DNA of 64,000 nucleotides, taken from NCBI RefSeq assembly GCF_039907765.1, contig NZ_JARDJI010000003.1:186001-250000 (forward strand). Direction: 5' to 3'. Below are positions 51,308-60,292 of the stretch, in pieces. The translations under genes and the position numbers were made by a program. The DNA comes from Aminobacter sp039907765 (lineage in GTDB: Bacteria > Pseudomonadota > Alphaproteobacteria > Rhizobiales > Rhizobiaceae). The notes beneath the pieces were generated by a model. That model saw only the letters and a program-made list of their open reading frames with translations, searched no databases and had not been told where the DNA came from. The stretch's first letter is position 1. Each line of letters opens with the position of its first letter.

Positions 51308-52120
51308 ATGGCTGCCGTCGATGCAGCCCAGCGCCCGATCCACACCGACGGCACCGCCGCCGAAGCCATCCACGTCGAGAACCTGCACAAGCGGTTCGGC
51401 CAGTTGCATGTGCTGAAAGGCGTCTCTCTTTCGGCGCGCGATGGCGAGGTGGTGGCGATCATCGGCGGCTCAGGCTCGGGCAAGTCGACGCTGCTGCGCT
51501 GCATCAACTGCCTGGAGAGCCCGACGAGCGGCATCATCCGCATCAACGGCGAGGAGATCCGCCTCAAGCCCAACGGCCGCGGCGACTGCGTGCCGGCCGA
51601 CCGCCGCCAGATCGAGCGCATACGCTCGCGGCTCGGCATGGTGTTCCAGAGCTTCAACCTCTGGAGCCACATGACGCTCATCGAGAACGTCATCGAGGTG
51701 CCCGTGCACGTGCTGGGCATCAAGCGCGCCGAGGCCATCACTGAAGCCGAGCGCCTGCTCGCCCGCGTCGGCCTTGCAGAGAAGCGCGACGTCTATCCGG
51801 CCTTCCTGTCGGGCGGGCAGCAGCAGCGCGCCGCGATTGCGCGGGCGCTCGCCATCCAGCCGCGCGTCATGTTGTTCGACGAGCCGACCTCGGCGCTCGA
51901 TCCGGAACTGGTCGGCGAAGTGCTCAAGGTCATCGGCGATCTCGCCCGCGAAGGTCGCACCATGGTGCTGGTCACGCACGAGATGAAGTTCGCCCGCGAG
52001 GTGGCGACCCACGTCATCTATCTGTGCAACGGTCAGGTCGAGGAAGAAGGCCCGCCCGAGCAGATCTTCGGCGCCCCGAAGTCCGAGCGCCTCAAGCAAT
52101 TCATCCGCAGCATCGGATAG
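51308..52120 (+). CDS. Polar amino acid ABC transporter, ATP-binding protein
   Basis: 270-aa ATPase of the HisP/OccP class. Walker A GGSGSGKST, Q-loop, ABC signature LSGGQQQR, Walker B MLFDEPTSALD, and H-loop VTHEM. First gene of the transporter operon. It starts with an ATG at 51308 preceded by weak purines. Likely imports a basic amino acid, from context with the AruI-like enzyme. Confidence 0.93.
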   Translation: MAAVDAAQRPIHTDGTAAEAIHVENLHKRFGQLHVLKGVSLSARDGEVVAIIGGSGSGKSTLLRCINCLESPTSGIIRINGEEIRLKPNGRGDCVPADRRQIERIRSRLGMVFQSFNLWSHMTLIENVIEVPVHVLGIKRAEAITEAERLLARVGLAEKRDVYPAFLSGGQQQRAAIARALAIQPRVMLFDEPTSALDPELVGEVLKVIGDLAREGRTMVLVTHEMKFAREVATHVIYLCNGQVEEEGPPEQIFGAPKSERLKQFIRSIG

Positions 52121-52174
52121 CGCGGAGGAAGATCAGGGGAACATCCGAACAACGAAAAAGACGGGAGTGAAAGC

Positions 52175-52951
52175 ATGAAAGCACTGCTTGCAACTGCGGC
52201 CATCGCCCTTGCGCTCGGCTTCGCCGGCACCGCGAGCGCCCAGGCGATCAAGGTGGGCATGGCGCCCGAGCCCTATCCCCCCTTCGCCTCGCCCGACGCC
52301 TCCGGCAAGTGGGGTGGCTGGGAGATCGACATGATCAACGCGCTCTGCGCCGAGGCCAAGCTGGAATGCGAGATCAGCATGACCGCCTGGGACGGCCTCA
52401 TCCCGGCGCTCAACTCCAAGAAGATCGACGCGATCATGAACTCGATGTCGATCACCGAGGAGCGAAAGAAGTCGATCGATTTTTCGGACAAGTACTACAA
52501 CACGCCGACCGGCATCATCGGTTCCAAGGACGCCAAGTTCGACGCCACGCCGGAGGGGCTGAAGGGCAAGATCCTCGGGGTCCAGGTGTCGACGGTGCAC
52601 GAGGCCTACGCCAAGAAGCACTTCGCCGACGTCGCCGCCGAGATCAAGATCTACCAGACCCAGGACGAAGCCCAGGCCGACCTGGCCGCCGGGCGCATCG
52701 ATGCGGTCCAGGCGGACTCGCTGTCGCTGAAGACCTTCCTCGACAGCGACCAGGGCAAGGCCTGCTGCGACCTGAAGGGCGACGTCGCCGAAGATCTCGA
52801 AGTGCTGGGGCCGGGTGTGGGCGTCGGTCTGCGCCAAGGCGACACCGAGCTCAAGGACAAGTTCAACGCCGCCATCAAGGCGATTCGGGATAACGGCAAA
52901 TACGCCGAGATCACCAAGAAATATTTCGACTTCGACATCTACGGCAAGTGA
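52175..52951 (+). CDS. Polar amino acid ABC transporter, substrate-binding protein
   Basis: 258-aa periplasmic protein with a cleavable signal peptide (cut after TASAQ near residue 23). Family block PEPYPPFASPDASGKWGGWEIDMINALC is like the lysine/arginine/ornithine and octopine-binding proteins. Extra Cys residues near position 60 and 200. Fits a basic amino acid receptor. Confidence 0.92.
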   Translation: MKALLATAAIALALGFAGTASAQAIKVGMAPEPYPPFASPDASGKWGGWEIDMINALCAEAKLECEISMTAWDGLIPALNSKKIDAIMNSMSITEERKKSIDFSDKYYNTPTGIIGSKDAKFDATPEGLKGKILGVQVSTVHEAYAKKHFADVAAEIKIYQTQDEAQADLAAGRIDAVQADSLSLKTFLDSDQGKACCDLKGDVAEDLEVLGPGVGVGLRQGDTELKDKFNAAIKAIRDNGKYAEITKKYFDFDIYGK

Positions 52952-53020
52952 ACGGCGCTCCGATCCGGCCCCGCACCAGCACCGGATCGAATGCGTCGCC
53001 GACGTGAGCACGGCGCTGGC

Positions 53021-53158
53021 AACCTCCCTCCCCCTTGTGGGGAGGGAGATAGGGTGGGGGTCCTCTCGGGATGTCCTACCAAGTTCCTGTCCCGGCAGCT
53101 TTCGCATCCGGCGTTGACCCCACCCTAGCCCCTCCCCACAAGGGGAGGGGAACCTCCA
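53021..53158. repeat. Intergenic palindromic repeat element
   Basis: Two large inverted arms (53023-53062 and 53116-53157), each with its own small hairpin around CTTGTGGGGAGGG and CCCCTCCCCACAAG, separated by a 53-bp centre. GC-rich palindromes of this style are scattered in rhizobial genomes (recalled). It lies between the binding-protein and permease genes and covers the first codons of the permease frame. Confidence 0.75.
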
Positions 53159-53934
53159 TAGCCCTCCTGAGGACCGCGCCCATCGAGCACCTGCTGAACC
53201 CGCTGCTGCAATCCGCGACGGTCGAACTGCTGTCGATCTCCCCGCCAGGGTGGGGCGGCAATCTCCTGCGCGGCCTGGCGAATTCAATCCAGATCGCCGT
53301 CGGTGCTTTCGGGCTCGGCCTGGCCATCGGCATCGGCGGCGCCTGGGGCAAGCTTTATGGCGGCCCGATGATGCGCGACCTGATGGAGATCTACACCACC
53401 ATCGTACGCGCCGTGCCGGAGCTGGTGCTGATCCTTCTGCTCTATTATGCCGGTACCGACCTCATCAACCGGGGCCTGGAAAGCTTCGGCTACGCCGCGA
53501 TCGACATCAACGGCCTCGTTGCCGGCATCGCCGTGCTCGGCGTCGTCCAGGGCGCCTACGCCACCGAGGTCATCCGCGGCGCCATCCTCGCCATCCCGCA
53601 GGGACAGCTCGAGGCCGCGCGGGCCTATGGCATGCCGCCCGGCAAGATGCTGAGGCGCATCACCTTGCCCGCCATGCTGCCCTTCGCCATTCCGGGCCTC
53701 GCCAATCTCTGGCTCATCGCCACGAAGGACACCGCGCTTCTCGCCGTGGTCGGCTTCAACGAACTCACCCAGGAGACACGCCAGGCCGGGGCGACCACCA
53801 AGGCCTACTTCACCTTCTTCGTCGCCGCGGGCGTGCTCTATCTGCTCCTGACCCTGTTCTCCAACGTCATCATCGGCCGCATCGAACGCTGGGCACGGCG
53901 CGGCATGCCGCCCGTGGCGGAGGCCGGCCGATGA
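53071..53934 (+). CDS. Polar amino acid ABC transporter permease (HisQ-like)
   Basis: 287 aa as read from the ATG at 53071, but codons 1-29 lie in the intergenic repeat. The conserved protein starts near residue 45 (SISPPGWGGNLLRGL). No other ATG, GTG or TTG is available in frame after the repeat, so the start codon may come from the element, or a rarer start is used. Five hydrophobic helices and the EAARAYGMPPGKMLRRITLP EAA loop are typical. Ends with ATGA overlap to the next permease. Confidence 0.85.
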   Translation: MSYQVPVPAAFASGVDPTLAPPHKGRGTSIALLRTAPIEHLLNPLLQSATVELLSISPPGWGGNLLRGLANSIQIAVGAFGLGLAIGIGGAWGKLYGGPMMRDLMEIYTTIVRAVPELVLILLLYYAGTDLINRGLESFGYAAIDINGLVAGIAVLGVVQGAYATEVIRGAILAIPQGQLEAARAYGMPPGKMLRRITLPAMLPFAIPGLANLWLIATKDTALLAVVGFNELTQETRQAGATTKAYFTFFVAAGVLYLLLTLFSNVIIGRIERWARRGMPPVAEAGR

Positions 53935-54740
53935 CGACGGCGGCCGACGCGCATCCGCTCGAAGCCTCGCGCTCCGCCTGGCTGCAGCCGCATCGCATCG
54001 TGCTCATCGGCATCGCCCTGGCGCTGGTGGCTTGCGCGGCGCTCTTCCTGCGCTGGGAGTGGCTGCCCACCTATTACGACCTCGCCCTCCTCGGCATCTG
54101 GCGCACGATCTGGATCCTCGTCGTCACCTCGGTGCTCGGCTTCCTTCTCGCCGTGCCGCTGGGCCTCGCCCAGGCCGCCGGGCCGCTCTGGCTCGCCTGG
54201 CCGGCCAAGGCCTTCTGCACGGTCATCCGCGGCACGCCGCTGCTGCTCCAGCTCTGGCTCCTCTACTACGGGCTCGGCTCGCTGTTTCCGCAGTTCCCAT
54301 GGATCCGCCAGTCCGAGCTGTGGCCGATCTTGAGACAAGCCTGGCCCTATGCCGTCGTGGCGCTTACCTTGTCCTATGCCGCCTATGAGGGCGAGGTGAT
54401 GCGCGGCGCACTCGCTGGCGTGCCGCGCGGCCAACTCGAGGCCTCGCGCGCGTTCGGCATGAGCCCCTGGAAGCGGTTCCGCCGCATCTGGCTGCCGCAA
54501 GCCATCCACCGCGCCCTGCCGACGCTCGCCGGCGAGACGGTGCTGCAGCTCAAGGCGACGCCGCTCGTCGCCACCATCACCGTGATCGACATCTACGCCG
54601 TGGCGTCGCGCGTCAGGCAGGATACCTTCATCGTCTATGAGCCATTGCTGCTGCTCGCCTTGATCTATCTGGTGATCACGGGAATCATCGTCTTCGCCTT
54701 CCGCAAGCTGGAGGCGCGCATTCCGTCTCGATTGGGATAG
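53931..54740 (+). CDS. Polar amino acid ABC transporter permease (HisM-like)
   Basis: 269-aa inner membrane permease, with TM helices from residue about 24 and the EAA loop EASRAFGMSPWKRFRRIWLP. ATG at 53931 overlaps the preceding stop. Completes the four-gene importer. Followed by the Ldh2-type gene within 3 nt, so all five are probably one operon. Confidence 0.93.
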   Translation: MTTAADAHPLEASRSAWLQPHRIVLIGIALALVACAALFLRWEWLPTYYDLALLGIWRTIWILVVTSVLGFLLAVPLGLAQAAGPLWLAWPAKAFCTVIRGTPLLLQLWLLYYGLGSLFPQFPWIRQSELWPILRQAWPYAVVALTLSYAAYEGEVMRGALAGVPRGQLEASRAFGMSPWKRFRRIWLPQAIHRALPTLAGETVLQLKATPLVATITVIDIYAVASRVRQDTFIVYEPLLLLALIYLVITGIIVFAFRKLEARIPSRLG

Positions 54741-54743
54741 GCC

Positions 54744-55769
54744 ATGACCGAAAAGCAGCCCGAAACCGTCACCCTCGATCTCGAGCAGGCCCGCTCGCTC
54801 TGCATCGCCGCGGCGATGGGCGCCGGCGCCTCCGAGGAAACCGCGCGCTCGATCGGGCTGGCCGCCGTCGCCGCGGAGGCCGATGGTCAGGCCAGCGTCG
54901 GTCTTTCGCACTACATCGACTATCTCGAGTCGCTGGAAGCCGGCCGCATCGACGGCAAGGCCGAACCGGTGATCACGAGACCGGCGCTCGCCATCTATCT
55001 TTCCGACGCGCAGGGCGGTGCCGCGCACACCGGCTTCGACCGCAGCTTCGACGAGATCGCCAAGGCGGCGCGCCTGTTCGGCGTCACCGTCTTTGCGCAG
55101 AAGAACGCCTATACCTGCGGCGCACTCGGCTATTTCACCGGGCGCCTGGCCGAAGCCGGGCTGGTGGCGATCGCGGCAACCAATGGCCCCGCGCTCGTCG
55201 CCGGTTCGGGTTCGACCAAGCCGGTCTACTGCACCAACCCGATGTCGCTCGCCGCACCCGCCGCCGACGGCCCACCGCTGGTCATCGACCAGTCGTCCAG
55301 CGCCACCGCCTTCGTCAACGTCCGCAAGGCGGCCGAGGCGGGCGACGAAATACCCGAAGGCTGGGCACTCGATGCCAGGGGCAAGCCGACCACGGACCCC
55401 AAGAAGGCGATGAAGGGCGTGCTGCTCGCCTTCGGCGGCGCCCGCGGGGCCAATGTCGCCTTGATGGTCGAGGTGCTTGCCGCCGGCGTCTCGGGCGCCA
55501 ACTGGTCGGTCGACGCGCCATCGATAACCTCGGGGGACCGCACGCCGGGCACCGGCCTGTTCATCGTGGCACTCGATCCCAAGCTGTTCGACCCGGACTT
55601 CGAGCAGCGCATGCGGGCGCAGCTCGGCCGCCTGTCGGAACAATATCACGTCCATATCCCCGGCCCGGCCAAGGCGGCCGCGCGCGCCCGCTCCGAAGCC
55701 GAGGGCATCACCGTGCCGGCCGCCATCCACGCCCGCATCGCGCGATTCGCCGCCCGAAATCCCGCCTGA
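54744..55769 (+). CDS. Ldh2/malate dehydrogenase-family oxidoreductase
   Basis: 341-aa NAD(P)-dependent enzyme of the malate/L-lactate/ureidoglycolate dehydrogenase superfamily; members include Delta1-piperideine-2-carboxylate reductase (DpkA), which acts in D-lysine/proline-type metabolism. Family blocks: GQASVGLSHYIDYLESL, AQKNAYTCGALGYFTG, and TNPMSLAAPAADGPPLVIDQSSSA. Placed directly after the amino acid importer, so it likely reduces a keto or imino acid from the transported substrate. The exact reaction is not determined. Confidence 0.82.
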   Translation: MTEKQPETVTLDLEQARSLCIAAAMGAGASEETARSIGLAAVAAEADGQASVGLSHYIDYLESLEAGRIDGKAEPVITRPALAIYLSDAQGGAAHTGFDRSFDEIAKAARLFGVTVFAQKNAYTCGALGYFTGRLAEAGLVAIAATNGPALVAGSGSTKPVYCTNPMSLAAPAADGPPLVIDQSSSATAFVNVRKAAEAGDEIPEGWALDARGKPTTDPKKAMKGVLLAFGGARGANVALMVEVLAAGVSGANWSVDAPSITSGDRTPGTGLFIVALDPKLFDPDFEQRMRAQLGRLSEQYHVHIPGPAKAAARARSEAEGITVPAAIHARIARFAARNPA

Positions 55770-55955
55770 CCCGATACCTCGAAAAAAATCGAACCCCGAT
55801 TTGAACCTTTCTCCCGGCCGCTGCGACCCAGCCATGTCCAGGGCGAGGTGAGCTCGCCCGATCAACACCGGGGGGAACCCAAACCGAAAGACCGTTCCGA
55901 CGTGGAAGCGTGTGCTTCCGCGGCCCCGAAACGCAACCTCGAAAGGGAAACAATC

Positions 55956-56339
55956 ATGAAGACCAAGATCACCATCCTGACCGCAGTGCTTCTCCTTGCT
56001 GGCGCCATCGGTAGCGCCAACGCCGCCGGCGGCTTCTCGGCCGGTTCGGGCGGCGGCGACCGTCCGTCGGGCCCGAGCGACATCTCCGATGCGCCTGGCG
56101 GCGGCGGCCCCTCGGGTCCCGGCGACATCTCGGACAAGCCGGGTAACGACAAGCCGTCCGGCCCGAGCGACAAGGCGTCGTCCAACGGCGGCGGCGCCAC
56201 CGAAGACAAGTACTGCAAGAACGGTTCGAGCAAGTTCCCGGCCTGCAACGCCAAGTTCGTCCAGGCGTGCAAGGCCGCAGGTGGCACGATGTCGGGTCAA
56301 CAGGGCTGGGGCGGCAAAACCTGCTGGGAGCCCTCCTGA
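55956..56339 (+). CDS. Secreted Gly/Pro/Ser-rich protein
   Basis: 127-aa protein with a signal peptide (cleavage after ANA near residue 23). Middle part repeats the idea SGPSDISD / SGPGDISD / SGPSDKAS three times (residues 34-70), then a Cys-containing C-terminal domain (KYCKNGSSKFPACNAKFVQACKAAGG), with four to five Cys likely paired. AAAGGGA lies 8 nt upstream. No family recognised. A strong terminator follows. Confidence 0.7.
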   Translation: MKTKITILTAVLLLAGAIGSANAAGGFSAGSGGGDRPSGPSDISDAPGGGGPSGPGDISDKPGNDKPSGPSDKASSNGGGATEDKYCKNGSSKFPACNAKFVQACKAAGGTMSGQQGWGGKTCWEPS

Positions 56340-56397
56340 CGCCGGCCTCGGCGACGGCCTGACCAAAGCGTCGGTCGCCCGCATCAGCGCCACCCGG

Positions 56398-56422
56398 AAA
56401 ACCCCGCCCCTGGCGGGGTTTT
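56398..56422 (+). terminator. Terminator after the secreted-protein gene
   Basis: Eleven-bp stem AAAACCCCGCC / GGCGGGGTTTT with a 3-nt loop. Confidence 0.8.
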
Positions 56423-56449
56423 CTGCATCAAGGCACATGCTTGCATCAA

Positions 56450-56474
56450 AGAGCCCCGCCTCGGGCGGGGCTCT
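56450..56474 (-). terminator. Terminator after csbD
   Basis: Eleven-bp stem AGAGCCCCGCC / GGCGGGGCTCT with a 3-nt loop, followed on the minus strand by TTTGATGC. Confidence 0.72.
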
Positions 56475-56516
56475 GGGGGCGGGCGCATCGACCCGCCGAA
56501 AGTCGGCCGTCGCCGC

Positions 56517-56714
56517 TCAGTGACGCATCAGCCAGTTATCGATCTCGCGCTCGGCCTCTTCCTGAGCCTTGCCGTAGCGGGCCTGGAGCTTTCCGGCGAG
56601 TTCCTTGCGCTTGCCGTTTATGACGTCGAGATCGTCGTCGGTCAGCTTGCCCCACTGGGTCTGGACCTTGCCCTTGAACTGCTCCCAATTTCCTTCGATC
56701 TGGTTCCAATTCAT
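56517..56714 (-). CDS. CsbD-family stress protein
   Basis: 65-aa soluble protein: MNWNQIEGNWEQFKGKVQTQWGKLTDDD, the CsbD motif. Stress-induced in many bacteria; role unknown. AAGGAG 7 nt before the ATG; the longer open frame upstream is rejected. Confidence 0.93.
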   Translation of the reverse strand: MNWNQIEGNWEQFKGKVQTQWGKLTDDDLDVINGKRKELAGKLQARYGKAQEEAEREIDNWLMRH

Positions 56715-56901
56715 TCTGTTTCTCCTTCCGGATTTGCACGACAGGTCCGCCGCACTGGTTCCTGAACGCCTCCGATCAGGCTCGGTTCCCCTCTTCACAA
56801 TCCCGCATTCACAAAAAGATGACTTGCAACGTCATCTTCCGGCCAGATCGAGTTGATTTGGGTTGCCGGCGCCTGCGCGGGGCGGCAACACGACAACGAA
56901 C

Positions 56902-57366
56902 ATGGAGACCTCTTTGGCCCTAACGACCGAGACGACCGGCCGCCGCCTGTTCATTCCCGCCCTGCGCGGCCCCTATGCGAGCCTGCACGATTCCGCCGAA
57001 ACGATCCTGCGGGTCACAGCCGGCGCTGCCCTCGTCACGCATGGCCTCGCCAAGATCGCCGACCCGTTCGGTGCCGCCGGCATGGTCGAAGGACTGGGCT
57101 TCCATCCGGGCGCGTTCTGGTCGCTGCTCCTGTCCGGCACCGAATTCTTCGGCGGCATCTTCATCGCGCTCGGCCTGCTGACGCGACCGGCCTCGGTCGC
57201 CGCCATGTTCGTGCTCGCTGTCACGGTCTGGTTCCATTGGGTGACCATGGGCCAGGGCTACGAGGGCGCGGAAAAGTCCATTCTCTGGACGGCGATCTTA
57301 CTGTTCTTCGCCGTCCGCGGCGGCAACCGGCATTCGGTCGACGCGCGTCTCGGTCGCGAGTTCTGA
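56902..57366 (+). CDS. DoxX-family membrane protein
   Basis: 154-aa protein with four hydrophobic helices (starting ETILRVTAGAALVTHGLAK). The family is DoxX, often linked to redox or thiosulfate metabolism. The start is uncertain: ATG at 56902 is used; a TTG 13 codons upstream (56863) is open. Substrate or partner unknown. Confidence 0.85.
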   Translation: METSLALTTETTGRRLFIPALRGPYASLHDSAETILRVTAGAALVTHGLAKIADPFGAAGMVEGLGFHPGAFWSLLLSGTEFFGGIFIALGLLTRPASVAAMFVLAVTVWFHWVTMGQGYEGAEKSILWTAILLFFAVRGGNRHSVDARLGREF

Positions 57367-57519
57367 TCCTCGGGACAAGAATGCCTCCCAAGGCTGTCCA
57401 CCCGCCCGCGCCACATCGGCGCGGGCCGCTCCAGGCGGTCGCTCGATGATTGCCTTTTCCGCGAAACGGGCTAAGAAACGCTGACAATCCAAGCCGTTCA
57501 GGCGCCACCGGAGCCAGCG

Positions 57520-58494
57520 ATGACCGATATCCTCCAGACCCCGCAACTCGTCACCGTCTTCGGCGGGTCCGGCTTCATCGGTCGCCACGTCGTCCGCGCG
57601 CTGGCCAAGCGCGGCTATCTGGTGCGCGTCGCCTGCCGCCGCCCCGACCTCGCCTACCACCTCCAGCCGCTCGGCAATGTCGGCCAGATCCAGCCGGTCC
57701 AGGCCAACCTGCGCATGCGCTGGTCGGTTGACCGCGCCGTCCAGGGCGCAGCGCATGTCGTCAACCTCGTCGGCATCCTGCACGAAAGCGGCCGCCAGCG
57801 GTTTTCGACAGTGCAGGAATTCGGCGCCCGCGCCGTCGCCGAGGCCGCACGTGCCGCCGGCGCCACGCTCACCCACGTCTCTGCCCTCGGCGCCAATGCA
57901 AACTCAGCCTCGCTCTATGCCCAGACCAAGGCGCGCGGCGAAAAGGCGGTCCACGACACGCTGCCGGACGCGGTGATCTATCGTCCGTCGATCGTCTTCG
58001 GTCCCGAAGACACCTTCTTCAACCGCTTTGCCAACATGGCCCGCTTTTCGCCGGTCCTGCCGCTGATCGGCGGCGGCGAAACCCGCTTCCAGCCGATCTA
58101 TGTCGGCGACGTCGCCGAAGCGGTGGCGCGCGCCGTCGACGGCAAGGTCAAGGGCGGCACGATCTACGAGCTTGGCGGACCGCAGGTTCTGAGCTTCAGG
58201 CAGTGCATGGAAGAGATGCTCGAGGTCATCGACCGCAAGCGGACGATGGTCGCCGTGCCGTGGTGGGCGGCCAACCTGCAGGCCTCGATCCTGGGCCTGC
58301 TCCCCAATCCGCTGCTCACCAAGGACCAGGTGATCCTGCTGCGCAGCGACAACGTCGTCTCCAAGGCCGCGCAGGACGAGGGCCGCACAATCGCCGCCGT
58401 CGGCATCGCGCCCAAGACCACCGCCTCGATCCTGCCGAGCTATCTCTGGCGCTACCGCGCCGCCGGCCAGTTCACGCACAGGACGATGGCCTGA
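57520..58494 (+). CDS. NDUFA9-like NAD-dependent epimerase/reductase
   Basis: 324-aa SDR-type protein with FGGSGFIGRHVVRALAKRG nucleotide-binding motif and YRPSIVFGPEDTFFNRFANM block typical of the complex I NDUFA9 subunit family in alphaproteobacteria. It may associate with complex I or be a moonlighting reductase. ATG at 57520, followed by TauE/SafE 16 nt later. Confidence 0.85.
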   Translation: MTDILQTPQLVTVFGGSGFIGRHVVRALAKRGYLVRVACRRPDLAYHLQPLGNVGQIQPVQANLRMRWSVDRAVQGAAHVVNLVGILHESGRQRFSTVQEFGARAVAEAARAAGATLTHVSALGANANSASLYAQTKARGEKAVHDTLPDAVIYRPSIVFGPEDTFFNRFANMARFSPVLPLIGGGETRFQPIYVGDVAEAVARAVDGKVKGGTIYELGGPQVLSFRQCMEEMLEVIDRKRTMVAVPWWAANLQASILGLLPNPLLTKDQVILLRSDNVVSKAAQDEGRTIAAVGIAPKTTASILPSYLWRYRAAGQFTHRTMA

Positions 58495-58510
58495 CGCCGG
58501 CGGGGCGCAG

Positions 58511-59278
58511 ATGGACGCCCTGGCCGCCCTTCTCCCCGATGGACTCGACCCGCTTGTGGCGGGCCTGCTGGTCGTCGCCAGCGCCTTCACCTCGGCCTTG
58601 ACCGCCGCCTTCGGCGTCGGCGGCGGCGTCGCCATGCTCACGCTGATGGGCCTGTTCGTGCCGGTCGCCCCCCTCATTCCGGTCCACGGCGCGGTCCAGC
58701 TCGGCTCCAACACAGGCCGCGCCTGGCACCAGCGTGCCAATGTGCGCATGGATGTGGCTGCGCCCTTCATCGCCGGCAGCGTCATCGGCGCGATCATTGG
58801 CGCCTTCGTGGTCGTGCAGCTGCCCGACGCCCTGCTCAAGCTGGTGCTCGGCGTGTTCGTCATCGCGATCACCTGGACCAAGATACCCGGGATAGAGAAG
58901 CTGACGCGCACGGGACTTGCCATCGGCAGTGTCGTCGTGGCGCTCGTCGGCATGCTCGTGGGTGCCACGGGGCCGCTGGTTTCGGTGCTGTTCGCGCAGT
59001 TCTTCGCCAACGACCGCAAGGCGCTGGTCGCCACCCATGCCGCCGGCATGGTAGCCCAGCACGGGCTCAAGATCGTGGTCTTCGGGCTCGCGGGCTTCGC
59101 GTTCCGGGACTGGCTCCCGCTCATCGCGGCGATGATCGTGTCGGGCTATCTCGGCACCGTCTACGGCACCAGGCTGCTCGAGCGCATGCCGGAGGAGAGC
59201 TTCCGCAAGTGGTTCAAGATCGCCATCACCGTTCTGGCGCTGGACCTGCTGCGAAGGGGAGTGGCAGGGTTGGTCTGA
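58511..59278 (+). CDS. TauE/SafE-family sulfite/anion exporter
   Basis: 255-aa membrane protein with about eight helices (ASAFTSALTAAFGVGGGVAMLTLMGL at the N terminus, the double GGG being typical). Moves sulfite, sulfoacetate or similar anions. Short gap to the gene before it, so probably the same transcript. Confidence 0.88.
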   Translation: MDALAALLPDGLDPLVAGLLVVASAFTSALTAAFGVGGGVAMLTLMGLFVPVAPLIPVHGAVQLGSNTGRAWHQRANVRMDVAAPFIAGSVIGAIIGAFVVVQLPDALLKLVLGVFVIAITWTKIPGIEKLTRTGLAIGSVVVALVGMLVGATGPLVSVLFAQFFANDRKALVATHAAGMVAQHGLKIVVFGLAGFAFRDWLPLIAAMIVSGYLGTVYGTRLLERMPEESFRKWFKIAITVLALDLLRRGVAGLV

Positions 59279-59325
59279 GGGGCGCGTTGCCTTCTCCCGC
59301 AAGGGCTACAAGGCAAAGGCGGCTC

Positions 59326-60132
59326 TCAGCCCCAGATCATCAACGCGATCAACCCGACGCCGCCGACGAGCAGCCGCCACCAGCCGAACAGGGCGTAACC
59401 GTGGCGCGAGACGTAGTCGAGCAGATGCCGCACCACGAACAGCGCGGTGATGAAGGCTGCGGCAAAGCCGATGCCGATCACCGGCAGGTCGGCCGCCGAC
59501 AGGACGTCGCGGTTCTTGTAGAGGTCGTAGGCGAAGGCGCCGGCCATGGTGGGCATGGCGAGGAAGAACGAGAATTCCGCCGCCGCACGCTTGTCCACGC
59601 CCATGAGCAGCGCGCCGACGATGGTCGCACCCGAACGCGACGTGCCCGGGATCATCGCGAGCGTTTGGAACAGGCCGATCTTCAGGTAGACCGACAGCGG
59701 GAACGCGGTGATGTCGTGGTACTTCGCCTCGAGCTCGAGCTTGTCGAGGACCAACAGCACCAGCCCGCCGAGGATGAGCATGATGCAGATCAGTATCGGA
59801 GACTCGAACAGCACAGTCTTGATGAAGCCGTGCAGCAGGACGCCGAGCACGGCCGCCGGCAGGAAGGCGATGAGGATGCCTGCGACGAATCGCTGCGTCT
59901 TCGGGTCGCGGGGCAGGTCTACCGCCATCCGCCAGAGCTTCGCGGCGTAGACCGAAAGGATGGCCAGGATCGCGCCGAGCTGGATCAGGATCTCGAAAGT
60001 CTTGCCGGTGGAGTTGAAGCCCAGGAAATGACCGGCAAGAAGGATATGTCCCGTCGAAGAAACGGGAATGAATTCAGTCAGCCCCTCGAGCACCCCGAGA
60101 AGTAGCGCGTCGATGATCGTCTGGTTTTCCAT
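59326..60132 (-). CDS. uppP: Undecaprenyl-diphosphatase (UppP/BacA)
   Basis: 268-aa membrane enzyme recycling undecaprenyl-PP for cell-wall synthesis. Motif EFIPVSSTGHILLAG near residue 20 and PGTSRSGATI near residue 165, both typical. Eight hydrophobic helices. Overexpression of this family gives bacitracin resistance (general knowledge). ATG at 60132. Confidence 0.96.
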   Translation of the reverse strand: MENQTIIDALLLGVLEGLTEFIPVSSTGHILLAGHFLGFNSTGKTFEILIQLGAILAILSVYAAKLWRMAVDLPRDPKTQRFVAGILIAFLPAAVLGVLLHGFIKTVLFESPILICIMLILGGLVLLVLDKLELEAKYHDITAFPLSVYLKIGLFQTLAMIPGTSRSGATIVGALLMGVDKRAAAEFSFFLAMPTMAGAFAYDLYKNRDVLSAADLPVIGIGFAAAFITALFVVRHLLDYVSRHGYALFGWWRLLVGGVGLIALMIWG

Positions 60133-60292
60133 CGCATCCCTGCGAGCTGGTTCATTCGCGATTGCTTGTCACGGAACGGAACTCACCCTATAGGTCGGTT
60201 CGCCCGAGAGCCCGGTGAACCGGGCCCAGTTGCTCTAGCGGCCAAGCGGGCGATTCGCCAGAGCGCCCTCGTTCACGAAATTTCGCAGGACC

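Noticed and set aside
53021..53158. Paired palindromes as a CRISPR array
   Set aside because: Only two inverted copies, no regular spacers and no cas genes; it fits an intergenic palindromic repeat.
53838..56438. 866-codon minus-strand frame across the permease and Ldh2-type genes
   Set aside because: It runs antisense over several well-supported genes and reads as Arg/Gly-rich low-complexity sequence.
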